Notes under the pieces: model-generated
What the model saw: only the letters and a program-made list of their open reading frames with translations
Database searches by the model: none
Told to the model about the DNA's origin: nothing
Program-made: the position numbers and the translations under genes
Shown here: in pieces, positions 24,954 through 37,200 of the stretch
How the letters are laid out: each line of letters begins with the position of its first letter
Position numbering within the stretch: the first letter of the stretch is position 1
Assembly: GCA_021234155.1 (NCBI GenBank)
Contig: JAJEKV010000047.1
Span: 794,494-858,493 of the forward strand
Direction of reading: 5' to 3'
Length of the DNA stretch: 64,000 bases
Source of the DNA: Isoetes taiwanensis
Taxonomy: Eukaryota; Streptophyta; Lycopodiopsida; Isoetales; Isoetaceae

Positions 24954-25247
24954 TCAGATTAAGCTGGTGAGTAGTTGGTGAAATCCAGTAGAAGGAGCAC
25001 CATGAGCTTCTCTCCTTCGCTGCCATTTGTGATAGAGTTTGACGAAGTATTGCCTCAGATTATTAAATCTCCATACTTCTCTTTTTTCCAGCAGCCTATT
25101 AATTGTTGTGGCATGCACCATTTCCTGTTTTAACATTTTTAAGGTGTCTATTTGTTCTTCTTTGGATAGCTGGGACACTTCCTCATCTGAATTCTCAGCA
25201 TTCTCCATCCACCTATCAGCTCCTCCAGTCGATTGAGTCTCCTCCGT
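24954..25247 (-). CDS. Coiled-coil gene: terminal coding exon
   Basis: Residues 935-1031 of the in-window product. The exon starts after a TTTTACATAG acceptor in phase 0 (TEETQSTGGADRWMENAE) and ends with TGA at 24954-24956. It encodes an acidic linker, a short helix (EEQIDTLKMLKQEM), then the basic/aromatic segment EKREVWRFNNLRQYFVKLY. It joins the exon at 35570-35661 across about 10.3 kb. An extra exon between them cannot be excluded, because both neighbours are phase 0. Confidence 0.7.
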   Translation of the reverse strand, partial: TEETQSTGGADRWMENAENSDEEVSQLSKEEQIDTLKMLKQEMVHATTINRLLEKREVWRFNNLRQYFVKLYHKWQRRREAHGAPSTGFHQLLTSLI

Positions 25248-28200
25248 CTATGTAAAACATCATCATAAACTTAGATCAGTAATAAAGAATTCATACCCTG
25301 GAAACTACCAATTCTTTCTCAAGCGTTATCATATCATATCTCTCACATCCGGTGTCAGATTTTCATGTGCTTGGGCTTGTTGGAAAGCTGGTTCAGAGAT
25401 CTTTCCAGCAATGTATGGTACCTGCATGCTTGGCTTTGTTTCTGTGCTCAAATTGGCACTTTTCCGGGCTGTGTTCTAGGGTTTCTGTGGCAACCGGTAG
25501 ACACTTCGACAGATCAGATTCTCACATCCGTGTCAGATTTTTATGTGTTTGCTTGTTGGAAAGCTGGTTCAGAGAGCTTTCCAACGGTGTAGGATACCTG
25601 CATGTTTGTCTTTGTTTCAGTGCTCAAATCTGCTGTTTTCCGGGCTGTGTGCTAGGGTTTTGTGGCAGCCCTTCTTCTTCCTTTCCTTTGAGAAGTATAG
25701 CCCCTCGCCGATGTCGTTGTTGGCCTTGGCCACGCCGGTGTTGAAAGGTGTGTGTTGTACCTTTATTGAAGGTTACGAATGTTTTACTAATTCATACCCT
25801 AGTTCTTGATGGTGCTGTTGATGAAAGTCCGACACCAATATAGGGATTGGCGTATGTTTTAGTAAGTATTCGATTGGTCTCTCGCCTTGCGGCAGAATTT
25901 TGATCGGTCATATCTCTCGCATCCCATGTCGTTTTTCATGTGCTTGGCTTGTTGGAAAGCTGGTTCGTGATCTTCCAGCGGTGTATGGTACCCGCATGCT
26001 TGGCTTTGTTTCTGTGCTCAAATTGGCACTTTTCCAGGCTGTGTGCTAGGGTTTCGTGGCAATCGGTAGACACTTCCGACAGATCAGATTCTCTACATCC
26101 GGCGGTCGATTCTTATGTGCTTGGGCTTGTTGGAAAGCTGGTTCGAGATATTTCCAACGGTGTATGATACCTGCATGCTTGTCTTTGCTTTAGTGCTCAA
26201 ATCTGCACTTTCCGGCTGTGTGCTAGGGTTTTTGTGGCAGCCGGCACACAATCTGTGATATCCGGTGAGTCGCCGCAAGTCATACCCCAAGTCATGGCCA
26301 CGTACACAATCCCGCAGGTGGACCCACACTTGGTTGGTGAGCTACCAGACCACACCAACCCATCCCGGAAGGCCCAAACACACCAACCACCGGCTGACCC
26401 CACGCAGTGAGCCCCTCCGGGAAGACCATGAAGCTGGCCACCAAGGAAGAGGCCTCCCAGGGGGAGAGACGCCTTCCATGAAGAGGGAGGCCCGGTTAAG
26501 GCTCCACCGACCCGACAAAGCGGGCTACATAGGCAATCCGCCAAATAACCTTGGAGCCGCATTCAAAGCGAGGGTTGAGGCCAAACAGCACGCCTTGCGT
26601 GCCTCCCGACGTAGGTGGAGAACATAACATCTCTGATGTTAAGCGCAGCAGCTTGGTGCCGTAAAAAACGAATGCAATCACGTAATTGGAGGATCGCTGC
26701 ACGACAAAAGCAGAGATGATAGCATCCACTTGCTACAAATTTGACAGACAAAGAATACCGCCAGAGCTTGAAGATATGAGGGGCGGTAGACACCGCGGTT
26801 GGCAGCTCTATGGAAGCTGACGCCAGGATGCAGGAACCGGCAGAGCAGAGACACTGTAACTCCCCGGGTCCTGATCCGCAGCCGAGTATTGAGGGAGGCT
26901 AAGGCCATCACCGGTGATGCTAATGTGCGCCTCCCTGCCGAGGTTGCGAGGCCGCCACCGGAGACAAGGGGATTCCGTGTCGCTTTGGAAGCTAGCCGTG
27001 CGTAACCGAGCTCTTCTGGAGTAAGGATTTAGCACGAGATCGGAGCTACAGAGCTTCGCGCCGCTGCTCAAAGAAGGCAAGGGCCTCCATGCCGGTGGCA
27101 CATGAGCACTCCGCCATTGCACGGAGATGGCAAGACATGACAACGTCCCGCAAGAGCCGAAGCTCCGGAATCGGAGAACGTAAACCACCCGAAAGCAACA
27201 CACCAACCCCGCCCCACCAACCTACGGGATCGCCAACCCGAACACATGTCGCGACACATCGCATCAATGCCGGCCGCCACCGCAGCACGGCCACAGCCTA
27301 TGCCTCACCCACCTCAACCAACACCCGTGGCCCCGCCAACTTCAGAATGCAGACGCAGAGCCGCAATGTGGTAGTCGCGAGGCCCTCGAGCGGAGGGAGC
27401 TCTGAGAATCATCTTCGGAGCTCCGCACACGCATCTTGGACCGGATGATGTTCCCGACTTTTTGTGACCATTGGAAAGGCGGTAGTCGCCATGGAATTCT
27501 CGACGATAAGCCCGGTGGTCATCTTCCGCGGCTTGAGAGCGTGCCGGCGCTGTGGCCATCCCCGCTACGTCGGTCGGTTGAAGGGGCGGCTTCAGACGTT
27601 GGCCGGGACTTGACCCCACGGCAAGCCGAAGAGACCCGGCGGCGTCGCTGGCTAAAGTCGTGGACCGCCGCAGGCGGAGGGGCAGGCCGGTCCGGAAGGA
27701 TGCGCTAATTCGAGCGTACCAAACAGGGGATGCGAAGGCATCGCCCCCAGTCCCTCCGAGGGGAGCCCACCGCACGCATCCACATCTTCCCCTCCCCACA
27801 CCACTACCACCGGACCGGCGGCGATGCATGCCACTAAATAGGGATCGCGTGTCGGCGTGGGTATCCCGAAATTGCCGGCTTTCCATGGCGTATGGGGACA
27901 ATTCAATCACGCCATGGACATGGACCTTATCTTCCTCATGGAAACATGGGAACATGCCGGGTCACAGCTACCCGATTTGCCAGATACCGCTACTCCATCT
28001 TCAATGAGTGCACCGGAAACGAGGACACGGAGGAATTGCATGTTATTACGCATGTACTTTGGCCCAATCGGTCTCCCCTGTAAGGCGACAGCACAACAGA
28101 TACCTGCGGGTAATGAAAGGCACGGCGATGACCCGGCCCTTTGTGGCGGCTTGCTACTTCCCACATCCTCGAGCAACTTTACCACACGCGACTTGATGTG

Positions 28201-31200
28201 GACAAAAGGTGGAGCCCTATGTCGATCTATATAATGACATACGCCAGCATGCATAATTGGGCAAGGTCATGTTGCTTGGAGATTTCAATGCGCACAAAAG
28301 CAGCAGCGCATCTCAAAATTCGCACCTCTAGTCGAGGATGTGTTGCAAATGGACCCCGGGCAGAGATGGTTTGGCCAAAGGCCGATGACGCCTTCCGGTG
28401 ACACGATATGGCCTATTCCGCCGCTGTCAGGCGATATCTTTGACCTGGTCATTTGCAATGGGCGGGCACAAGGCCGGCCCTCGGCCGCTTCACTTGTAGA
28501 CAGAGAACCCGTGGGGGCGGCACCAAGGTGGTGGATTACGCTAGCGTGACGAGCAATGCCTACACTTGATCACCGCTTGATTAACGACAGTGGGGACGAG
28601 GAAGCAGACTCGACCATCAGCCCCTCGTTTGCGTGATAGATTGGCGTGCCAACCGAAAGCACCCATTGCCCCAACACCCCCATGTACCACTCGGCTATGC
28701 CCGACTATGATCATGCGGCAAATTGCGGCGAGGATGCTTGAGCATGAGCTGCCGAGGAGGCTGCAACTCCCCCACACTTCAACAGCAGACGACGGCCAAA
28801 TTGAACCAACTCCTCCTTCAGGGTAGGGGACGGATGCTTTGGGAGAGACCGCCTCGACGATCCACGGGCCGCAACCACCTTCCCCAGAATCACCGGGTTC
28901 GATGATCGAATGCCTGAGTCAAAACGATGGCTCCGCCAAGTGCTAGACCCCACCATTCGCCCCGGCAGCCGCCCTCTGGTCATCAATACCGCCCTTCCTC
29001 AAGACTAAGAAAGCGTACCTTTATGAAGCACCAAAGAATGTAGTCATGTTTGGTCTTCTAGGATTTGCCACCTTAGGCCTTTCGAGAAAGGTCTTTGAGT
29101 CCAAGACACGACCCACGTGAAATATTACCCCTCGAACAATGGTGAGATAAGTTTTGCAGCCGTTGTATGACCCAATGGGGAAGCCGCACCGGTATTCTCC
29201 AAGCAGCATGTCCTAGCACCGTGCGAAGGGGATGTCATAATGGGCCGCGAACGCCTACCGCAATCTGAAGGCGGCCAGATTTGATGGTATCTGCAGAGCT
29301 TCTCAAGTGGGCGGGCTAATGGTGCGGTTCTCCGGCCTCTTCAACGGAGTACGGTAAGAAGGCTTCCCCGCGACCGGACTACCGTAAGAGAGTTGCGCCC
29401 ATATACGTTGTGGGACCCCCACCCTTTGATAACTATCGCATACCATTATGGCCGGTTAAATGCTTTGCCAAGTTGTTTCATTTCGGATTCTTGAGCGGCG
29501 ATTGACACTTTGGGCGGGGAGGATGGAGAAGTCTACCAAGATCGCCTTGTGTTTCCCAGATTCATTCTCTTATTGACTATATCTTCACTAACACTCATAG
29601 AGGATAGCCGGACCGACCTTGACCGTTAATCCACTGCTTTGTGGATTTCGCGAAAGAAGTCGATTTAATTAAAGTGGGACTCATTCCATTCCCATTTTTT
29701 CTAACCCCGTTAATTTACATGAAAGGAGCACCCCGACCAAAACTATCCTTAATTCGATTTTTTGTCTAGAACTCGCAATAAGCTTTCCTCCAGCTTTTTC
29801 CCCGTTAGCTTGAGTCGAGAACAAGAACAATGCAATCAAAACAAAGGAAATTCATTAAAGATTGAAACCAAAGTTCTAGATTGAAACCAAAGTTTACAAT
29901 GGTTGAAGATACCATGATGGCTCGGTCGGGACACAAATATTACATCATCTTCGCATCACGTACCACCCATCGGGAACAACATGCGAGCAAGGTCCGAGGC
30001 GCTCCAAGCCACAAGAGCAACTTGAAGAGAATAGAAATTGAACACGCTTAGCCCGACATGGCTCCCCATCATGTCCTTTTCTCGCTCGACGAAAATCGGA
30101 AAGGCAAAATCAAGTTAGTGCAAATGATGCTACGTGATAATACAAATAAGAAAACAACCAGCTTTTAGGGCCATTTCAAGAATGAAGGTATGAGGCCTTT
30201 CTCGCTCACGAAATGAGAAAGGCCCCCCTCCGATGTAGCTTAGAGCCCAAAAACAAAAAAACAAGAAAAAAAAAAAAATTTTTTCTAAGTAGGCAAAAAA
30301 TTTTATTTGAGGGCCTTTCTCGACTCAAAGAAATGAGAAAGACCCTCAAGGCCTCTATTTGCCTTTCTCGACCAAGAAGTCGAAAACGAGCTCGAGTAAA
30401 AAAATTTTTTTTCCTTTTTTAACTAGGAAAAAAAGTTTTTTCAAGAAGATTTTATAGCCTTTCTCGACCGTGGGTCGAGAAAAGCATCTCGAGAGTAAAA
30501 ACGCCAGCTTTTGGGGGTTGAGAAAGGAAGCTCAAAGTGAGAAACAGAGTTCTGAGGTCGAGAACGAGCTCGAGGATCTTTCGACTCGAATCGAGAAAGG
30601 CAAAATGTGGTGGAAAACACAAAGGTTCATGACTAACCGGACCAAATGGTATTTTCTATGTATTTTCTAATGCACACTATGTATACATATACGAAAAAAT
30701 AGACCCTGCCCATAGCTTATTTCAAATATAGATTTTCCAAATGGGACACTATGTACTATATATTTTTCAATAAGCACAATATCCTATATTATGTATTTTC
30801 CAATAACCACAATATTCTATGCATTTTTTTATGAAAAAATGCCCTCTCCATATATTACTATATTTTTCAATAAGCACAATATCCTATATTATGTATTTTC
30901 CAACAACCACAATATTCTATGCATTTTTTTATGAAAAATGCCCTCTCCATATATTACTATATATTTTTCAATAAGCACAATATCCTATATTATGTATTTT
31001 CCAACAAGCACAATATTCTATGCATTTTTTATGAAAAATGCCCTCTCCATGTATTACTATATATTTTTTAATAAGCACAATATCCTAATATTATGTATTT
31101 TCCAATAACCACAATATTCTATGCATTTTTATGAAAAATGCCATTTCCTCCTATGGAAAAATGGACCCTCCCCGCTTTTTTTCCCCGCTTTTTCCGCCCA

Positions 31201-34200
31201 TACTTAAAATTTGAAATTTAGTACATACCAATTTGGTACATACCTTTGGGACGGCCGGAGTCCCGCCATCGTGGATACCCATCAACGGCTATGGCGTTCT
31301 TGTTCTTCAGGCGGCTATGGCGTTCTTGTTCTTCAGGCTATGGCAGAACCGGCTATGGCGATAGGATGAGGATTGCTTTTCTGGCCGATTCTTGAAGCTC
31401 TTCTGGCCGATTCTTCAGGCCAACTCCGGCGAAAGCGTTGATGATTTTTCTCTGGTTACCAATAGATCATGTTACGCTTCGTGAGTCATGGCGCCTTTGG
31501 TCCCAAGCGCCGGATTAGCCATAGCTTTAGAAGCCACAAAACCATAGCGATCGATCCTCAAAACCTCATAAATCGTTGATTTTAACAAATGCACATTCTC
31601 GAGAGCTTCCATGGTTAGATTTCCTCCGGTTGCCTTCATCAAGGGCGTCCTTTATTTCTTCCCTCAATTTTTGTGCAGATCTTCTCCCCGTGATCTCCAA
31701 CGATTTGAGAATGGATGGAAACAGCACTTCCATGCCTCCGCATGTGTTGAAACAGAGAAAAAATATGAGATTGTGCATGCCTTTCACATTATCTATTCCG
31801 AGCTGCTTCAGCAAAGATCCAGACCTCTGTGTCTGCTTGGTTCAAAAAACTCTAAGTTATTTTTTGTATTCTGGTTCTACCCGAAGGAAGGGAATTGGAG
31901 CAACGATGAGGGCGCCTCCCAAGAGGAGCAATCAGCGCGAGCCATATTTTCACCGTTGAGGGTCCATTTTTTCTTTTTGTGTTTTAGTCCGAGTAGTCGT
32001 TCACCGACAGAGTTGCCATTCAAAGGCATAGCGAAGAAACACCCCTGCGGGCCTTGTTGCTCCCTTCCAAAGCAAAATTCTTTATAATCGCTTCCATTAT
32101 TCACCACAAAAAAAAATCGCTTCACCTAATCCTCCTCTCGCCTTTCCGTGAATATGACTATGCTTTCTGCCGACATATGATGTCCTGATGCCGTGGAAGG
32201 ATGGGGAGCTTGCTATAATGTAAGTGAACCCATATTTATCCGCCAAGATTTGGGTGCCAACCTGCCTTCCGCCTTCACATTTGATTCATCCGCCACGGCT
32301 TTTGGGTGCTTACGGCGCTTTTTAGTCCGATTTTAAACTTCGCCCCACTAGTCGAGAATATAATTGTTCTTTTATATATATTGTTTTTAATTAATTATAA
32401 TAATGTTAATTATATTTATTAATTATATTGATTATTATAATTATATTGATTATAATTACGAGTTGCCCATTTCCCATCTTTGCCCCCTTTGCCTTTCTCT
32501 CCTTCCCATTCGCCCTTGCCCATCCTCCTCCCCCTTTCTTTGCCCCTCCCGATTTGCCTCTTGCCCATCTTCCTTCCCTTCTCCATTTGCCTCTCTCCCA
32601 TCCTCCTCCCTCTCCAGCTTGCCTCCCTTCCCCCTCCCCCAATTGCCTCTTGCCCGCCCCTCCTCCCCTCTCTACTTGCTGCCTCTTGCCACCCTCCTCC
32701 TCCCCCCTTCAAACCTTCTCACCATCTCCCCTTCTTTTCTCGGTTTGTTGTTTGTAAATATTATTGTTGTTTTATTAAGACACAATTCTATTCAAGTAGT
32801 CTACTCAAAAAAAAATTGAGTATGAGTCCCATTTTCAACCGAGTCCCAAAAATCTCGGAGATTTGTCCCACTTTAATTAAATACGACTTAAAGGCTTTTG
32901 GACACGCTGCCTCGGGATAAGTTGTGGGACGATTGGAGACAGCCTAAAACCCCCCGCCGACTGCGAATGCTATATACAGACTATAATGAGGGCTTGCTCC
33001 ACTGTCTCACACTGTCGGGGAGCCTCAGTTGTTAGTAGCATTGGGGTGCTTTGGGGGCTGCCCTCTATCCCCCCGACGCTCTTGACGCGGTACATTGACC
33101 AGCTAGAAGAATGGCTAATTAGAGCACGGGAGGCGCCAATGGATGCACCACATAATCCGCAACTCATATATGCCGATGATGTTGGCCTGCCGCATATACC
33201 CCGTGAGGACATGCAACGCCACCGGATGCTTTGGACACTTTTCGCCAATTCACCGACATGAGAGTTAATATGGCCAAGACAAGGGTGCCAACCGTCCCAT
33301 CATCCCCATCCACGCCTTCTTCATTCACTCTACTGTGGGAAGGTAGTGGAGGTGGCTCGGGGTCTTTTATAAGTATTTGGGCATTGAGTTTTCTACTACC
33401 ACACACCGATGCATCCATCGTTACGGTCACCGCAGTCGGAAAGCCCCAGATGCAATGCAAAACAACAAATACAAGGCGTAGAGTCAGATGCATGGGGTCA
33501 CCAGCACACTTGTTTAGGGCCTTGGTTGAACCGGGTCCTCCTCTATGGGGCGTAAGGGGGCCGATATCCTCACCACTTGAACGATCTAGAGCGGTGTACG
33601 TAGTTTTTCTTGGCCCTAACCGGGAGGAAATCCACCTGTCCCATATCGCATCTTGCTCCAAGAGACAAAGCTTCCTTCCATTACAGAGGGTCGCACCGAA
33701 CGCCACATTATTTACTCTTTAAGGTGGTGGCTATGGATGAAGCCCCGCTGCCCAACCTTTGCTTTGGCAGCTGGCGATGGGCCCGCAAATGACTCAAAGC
33801 CCGGCCGAAAGACAAGCAAGCCCAAAGGTTCTCGCGCATGGAATGTGCGCAGCACACGATGTGGACCAAAGCCATACACCGAAGGAATGCGCCGCCTTGA
33901 AGCAAGATTTGGATGCTTGCTTCATGGCCAAGCTTTGGGATGCAGAGGCCCTATCACATGTCAAGGTGGCAAATTATCGGCTGGTGTTAATCCCATGCTC
34001 ACGAGGGGCCCACACCACTACCTCCGCAGCACCCATCTACCCATGAAAAGCGCAGGTGATTGCTTCCCATTCGCACAGTGCACACCACCTCCTCGCATTG
34101 AGACAGGGAGATGGATTCGGAGCCGCGGAGGACAGAGTTCAGGCCGGCCGCCAACAGAAGCCATTGAGGATGAAAGTCACGCCCGTGCCCGTCGCCCCGG

Positions 34201-37200
34201 ACGAAAGCATATCCGCCCTATGCTCGGCTAGTTGTGCCCCATCGCCTTGCATGAGCTAATGAAAACGCACGGCTCCGAGGGCTTGTTGGGACTATACCGG
34301 AGGTAATGGATACGCCGACTCGCTTATTCCCCCTCGTCCGACATTAACCTCACCGATTTTGTGATTATGTATATAATCAGGCAAGATGTCGCAAAGATCC
34401 TTATTGCTACTAAGGTTTTTCCTCCTAAACCCTTCTGACGGGGTTTTAATCCCCGTAGTAATACGCCGCCGCTTCTCTTTTGTACTTGGGTCCCATAGGC
34501 CAGTTGGTCTCCGTGGACGATAAAATCATATTCTATTCTCTTTAAGATGTTATGGACTACTATTGTCTGTGAGTATGGCCAGAAAAGCTCCCTTCAACCA
34601 TTGTGGAGAGGGGTTTTTCTTTTCCAATAGTACCCCGTTCCTATATTTCCATGCAACTCAACAATATAGGTCTTGTGGCATTTTGGAATCTATTGTCCAT
34701 TTCTAGAAACTCTAATATATGGTCTCCAAAAATGGTCCCTAGATATATTTGAGCTGGCCAGCTTCATAATTCAGTCACCCATGGGCAAGTGAATACATGA
34801 TTTGAAGTTTCATTTTCTCCACATCTCACAGGGCATAGACTTGAGATTGTATTTTCATATTTAGCTCTCTTTGCATTTATTAATACATTTTGGTGAAGAA
34901 CCAGCCACCTGAAAGTTTTAGCTTTGTTTGTTGTGAATGCTTGCCATCCATTTGTTAAAATATTGACCCTCGTACTTACACATCATTTTTTATACAAAGT
35001 CTTTGGAACTCTCAACTAAATGAGCATGAGAATTTAACAAATTGGTATAATAAGACTTTTTTGTGCTGCTTCAGCAATACTTATATGTCCGAAAGAGGTC
35101 ATATTTGATTTATTTGGGAATTTTAATGCTTATATGTCCATTATATTATCCAAGACAAAATAACAAATGATATTATTGACGATTAATTTTGTCAAAGAAA
35201 ATGTTAAACAATATGGTTGAGATCATGTAGACAAGGTATGTACATTGAATAAGAATGGAGTTTTATTATCTATTTCTTGAGCTATGTAAAGATCTCAATG
35301 GACTTCTAGGCTTCAAACCACCCTGAAAATAGCACAATTAATACATAAACAAAAATAGCCAACATTTAACATTATAACCTTGAAAGACTAAATGCAATAT
35401 ATCTTCACAATTGTTATAGTTGTACTGCATGTGTTTGAAGTTGACCATGCTCCAAGCTTACTAGCTAGACTAGATAGCATGGGGACAAAGTTAGATCATG
35501 CAGTAGTAGTCTATCCACTTTATAGAACTAGTTCGTTGAAAATATTGAATTATAGAAAGATTTAGATACATGATTTTGAACAACTGGGCTACTCCTTCCA
35601 AAAATCTTGTTGTAATTTTCTTCCCGATTGAGTAACTCCAATCGTATTTGACGTGTCTCCGCTGAAAACAATTTGGCTCAAAAACATCATAAATTAAAAT
35701 TCTCTACAAGAAAAAAAAAAATGGCATTCTAGCATACTATAAAGCTTGTTGTATGCATCCTCTTTCTCAGTGTATAGTTGTTGCAATTGTATACAGGAAT
35801 CCTCAAGCTCTTTTATGCGTAAGGCATCTTCAAGTCTAGATTGTCTGCTCTCAAATCTTTCCTCAAGTCTATGTAACTCTGTTTGTAAAGCATTTTGTTC
35901 CACTAGTTTCTCATTTATCAAGGCCTGCAATTTAAGGAAGAGATCATTCTAGAAGAAATATTAAAAAACTATAAATAAGGAGACATAGAAACCCTTATTT
36001 TTACAGACAGATAATAGTTTTAAATTTAATCCATATTATTACAACTTATAAAGGACCACAAGTCTATGACTAGCACATAGATATTATGTAGGCATGAACG
36101 GAATCACTCCTTTGTTGACATGACGTAAATCCATCCATCCATCCATCCATCCATCCATTTATTATGAGATGCCATTATGTCCAATTGAATTTAACTGAAT
36201 TTTTTGTTTATCGTCCACGGAGACCAAATGGTCTATGGAACCCAATACAGAGATCACAGTAAGCTCATTACTATGCAAGACAAAAAAGCCCATGTCCTGA
36301 AGGATGTTTGAGGCATAAACTTTAATAGTAGTATGCTTGCTCAAGAATATATAGACATAAGAAAGGCTTGCTATTAAGGACATCATCTCTAAATTCTTTT
36401 AGAAAATGGACTAAACTCTTATTGCTATTCTATCTTGTAACTCTGTCTAAACTATGAGCTTTGTATAGTTTGTATATATTAATAAATACAAATACAAGTT
36501 GTACTGTCGTAAAAAAAAAGAAAAAAGAAAAAAAAAAGGGGCCTTGGATAAATCCATGATGGATGCACTCGTAGGGCCATTTTCCACTTGCCATTAAGCT
36601 ATTCATTAACTTAACGGAGGTAAATTTGTTTCCCATTACACCAATCTAGCTAATTTCAGTAATTTTTAACTGTTTATTAACTTAACAGAAGTAGCATTCA
36701 CGTTGAGATAAAAAATATTTGACCAATATCTAGCATAATAACAGGGGGTTGGTTTTGTATTTTTGTACTATTTTTTCTATGGTTTTCATATGATTTCGAA
36801 AGCATATTGCATGGAAACGACTAATTAGTATATCTAGAGTGCACATACGCTTGCATTAATTTTAGTGTTTTTGTTCAATGGTTTAGACCCATGGGCCATG
36901 TTGTATTTTTTCTCAATTAGCTTATTGAGGCTCCTTCATATGCAACCCCTCGGTTTCATTTAGAAATAGGGTTTGCCGGATAGGGTTTGCTAGTCAAGGC
37001 ACAAATTTCGGCAGAGGTGGAGCAATCGGGTACGCTTAGGCAGATCCGGCGTAGATTAAGCATCGCCGAACAGTATATGGGAATTTCAAGGTCGAATCGC
37101 TTTTGTTTGCTAGATAGGGTTTTGTGAAGATCGAATCGCCTTCAAACAGCCATGGATACAAAATTCATATTTCCTTTTCGAGGTCTTCATTGCCTCCGAA

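Noticed and set aside
26197-27955. Several overlapping open frames of 80-213 codons on both strands
   Set aside because: The region is GC-rich, so stop codons are rare by composition. The longest (minus, 27314-27955) is antisense to the LINE and shows no domain.
31566-31814. Assignment of this frame to a terpene synthase, from GMEVLFPSIL
   Set aside because: The flanking residues do not follow the family pattern and no second motif supports it, so it is left unassigned.
32403-32920. Proline/serine/leucine-rich frames on + and glycine/arginine-rich frames on -
   Set aside because: They are direct readings of the polypyrimidine tract in each frame and show no conserved motif.
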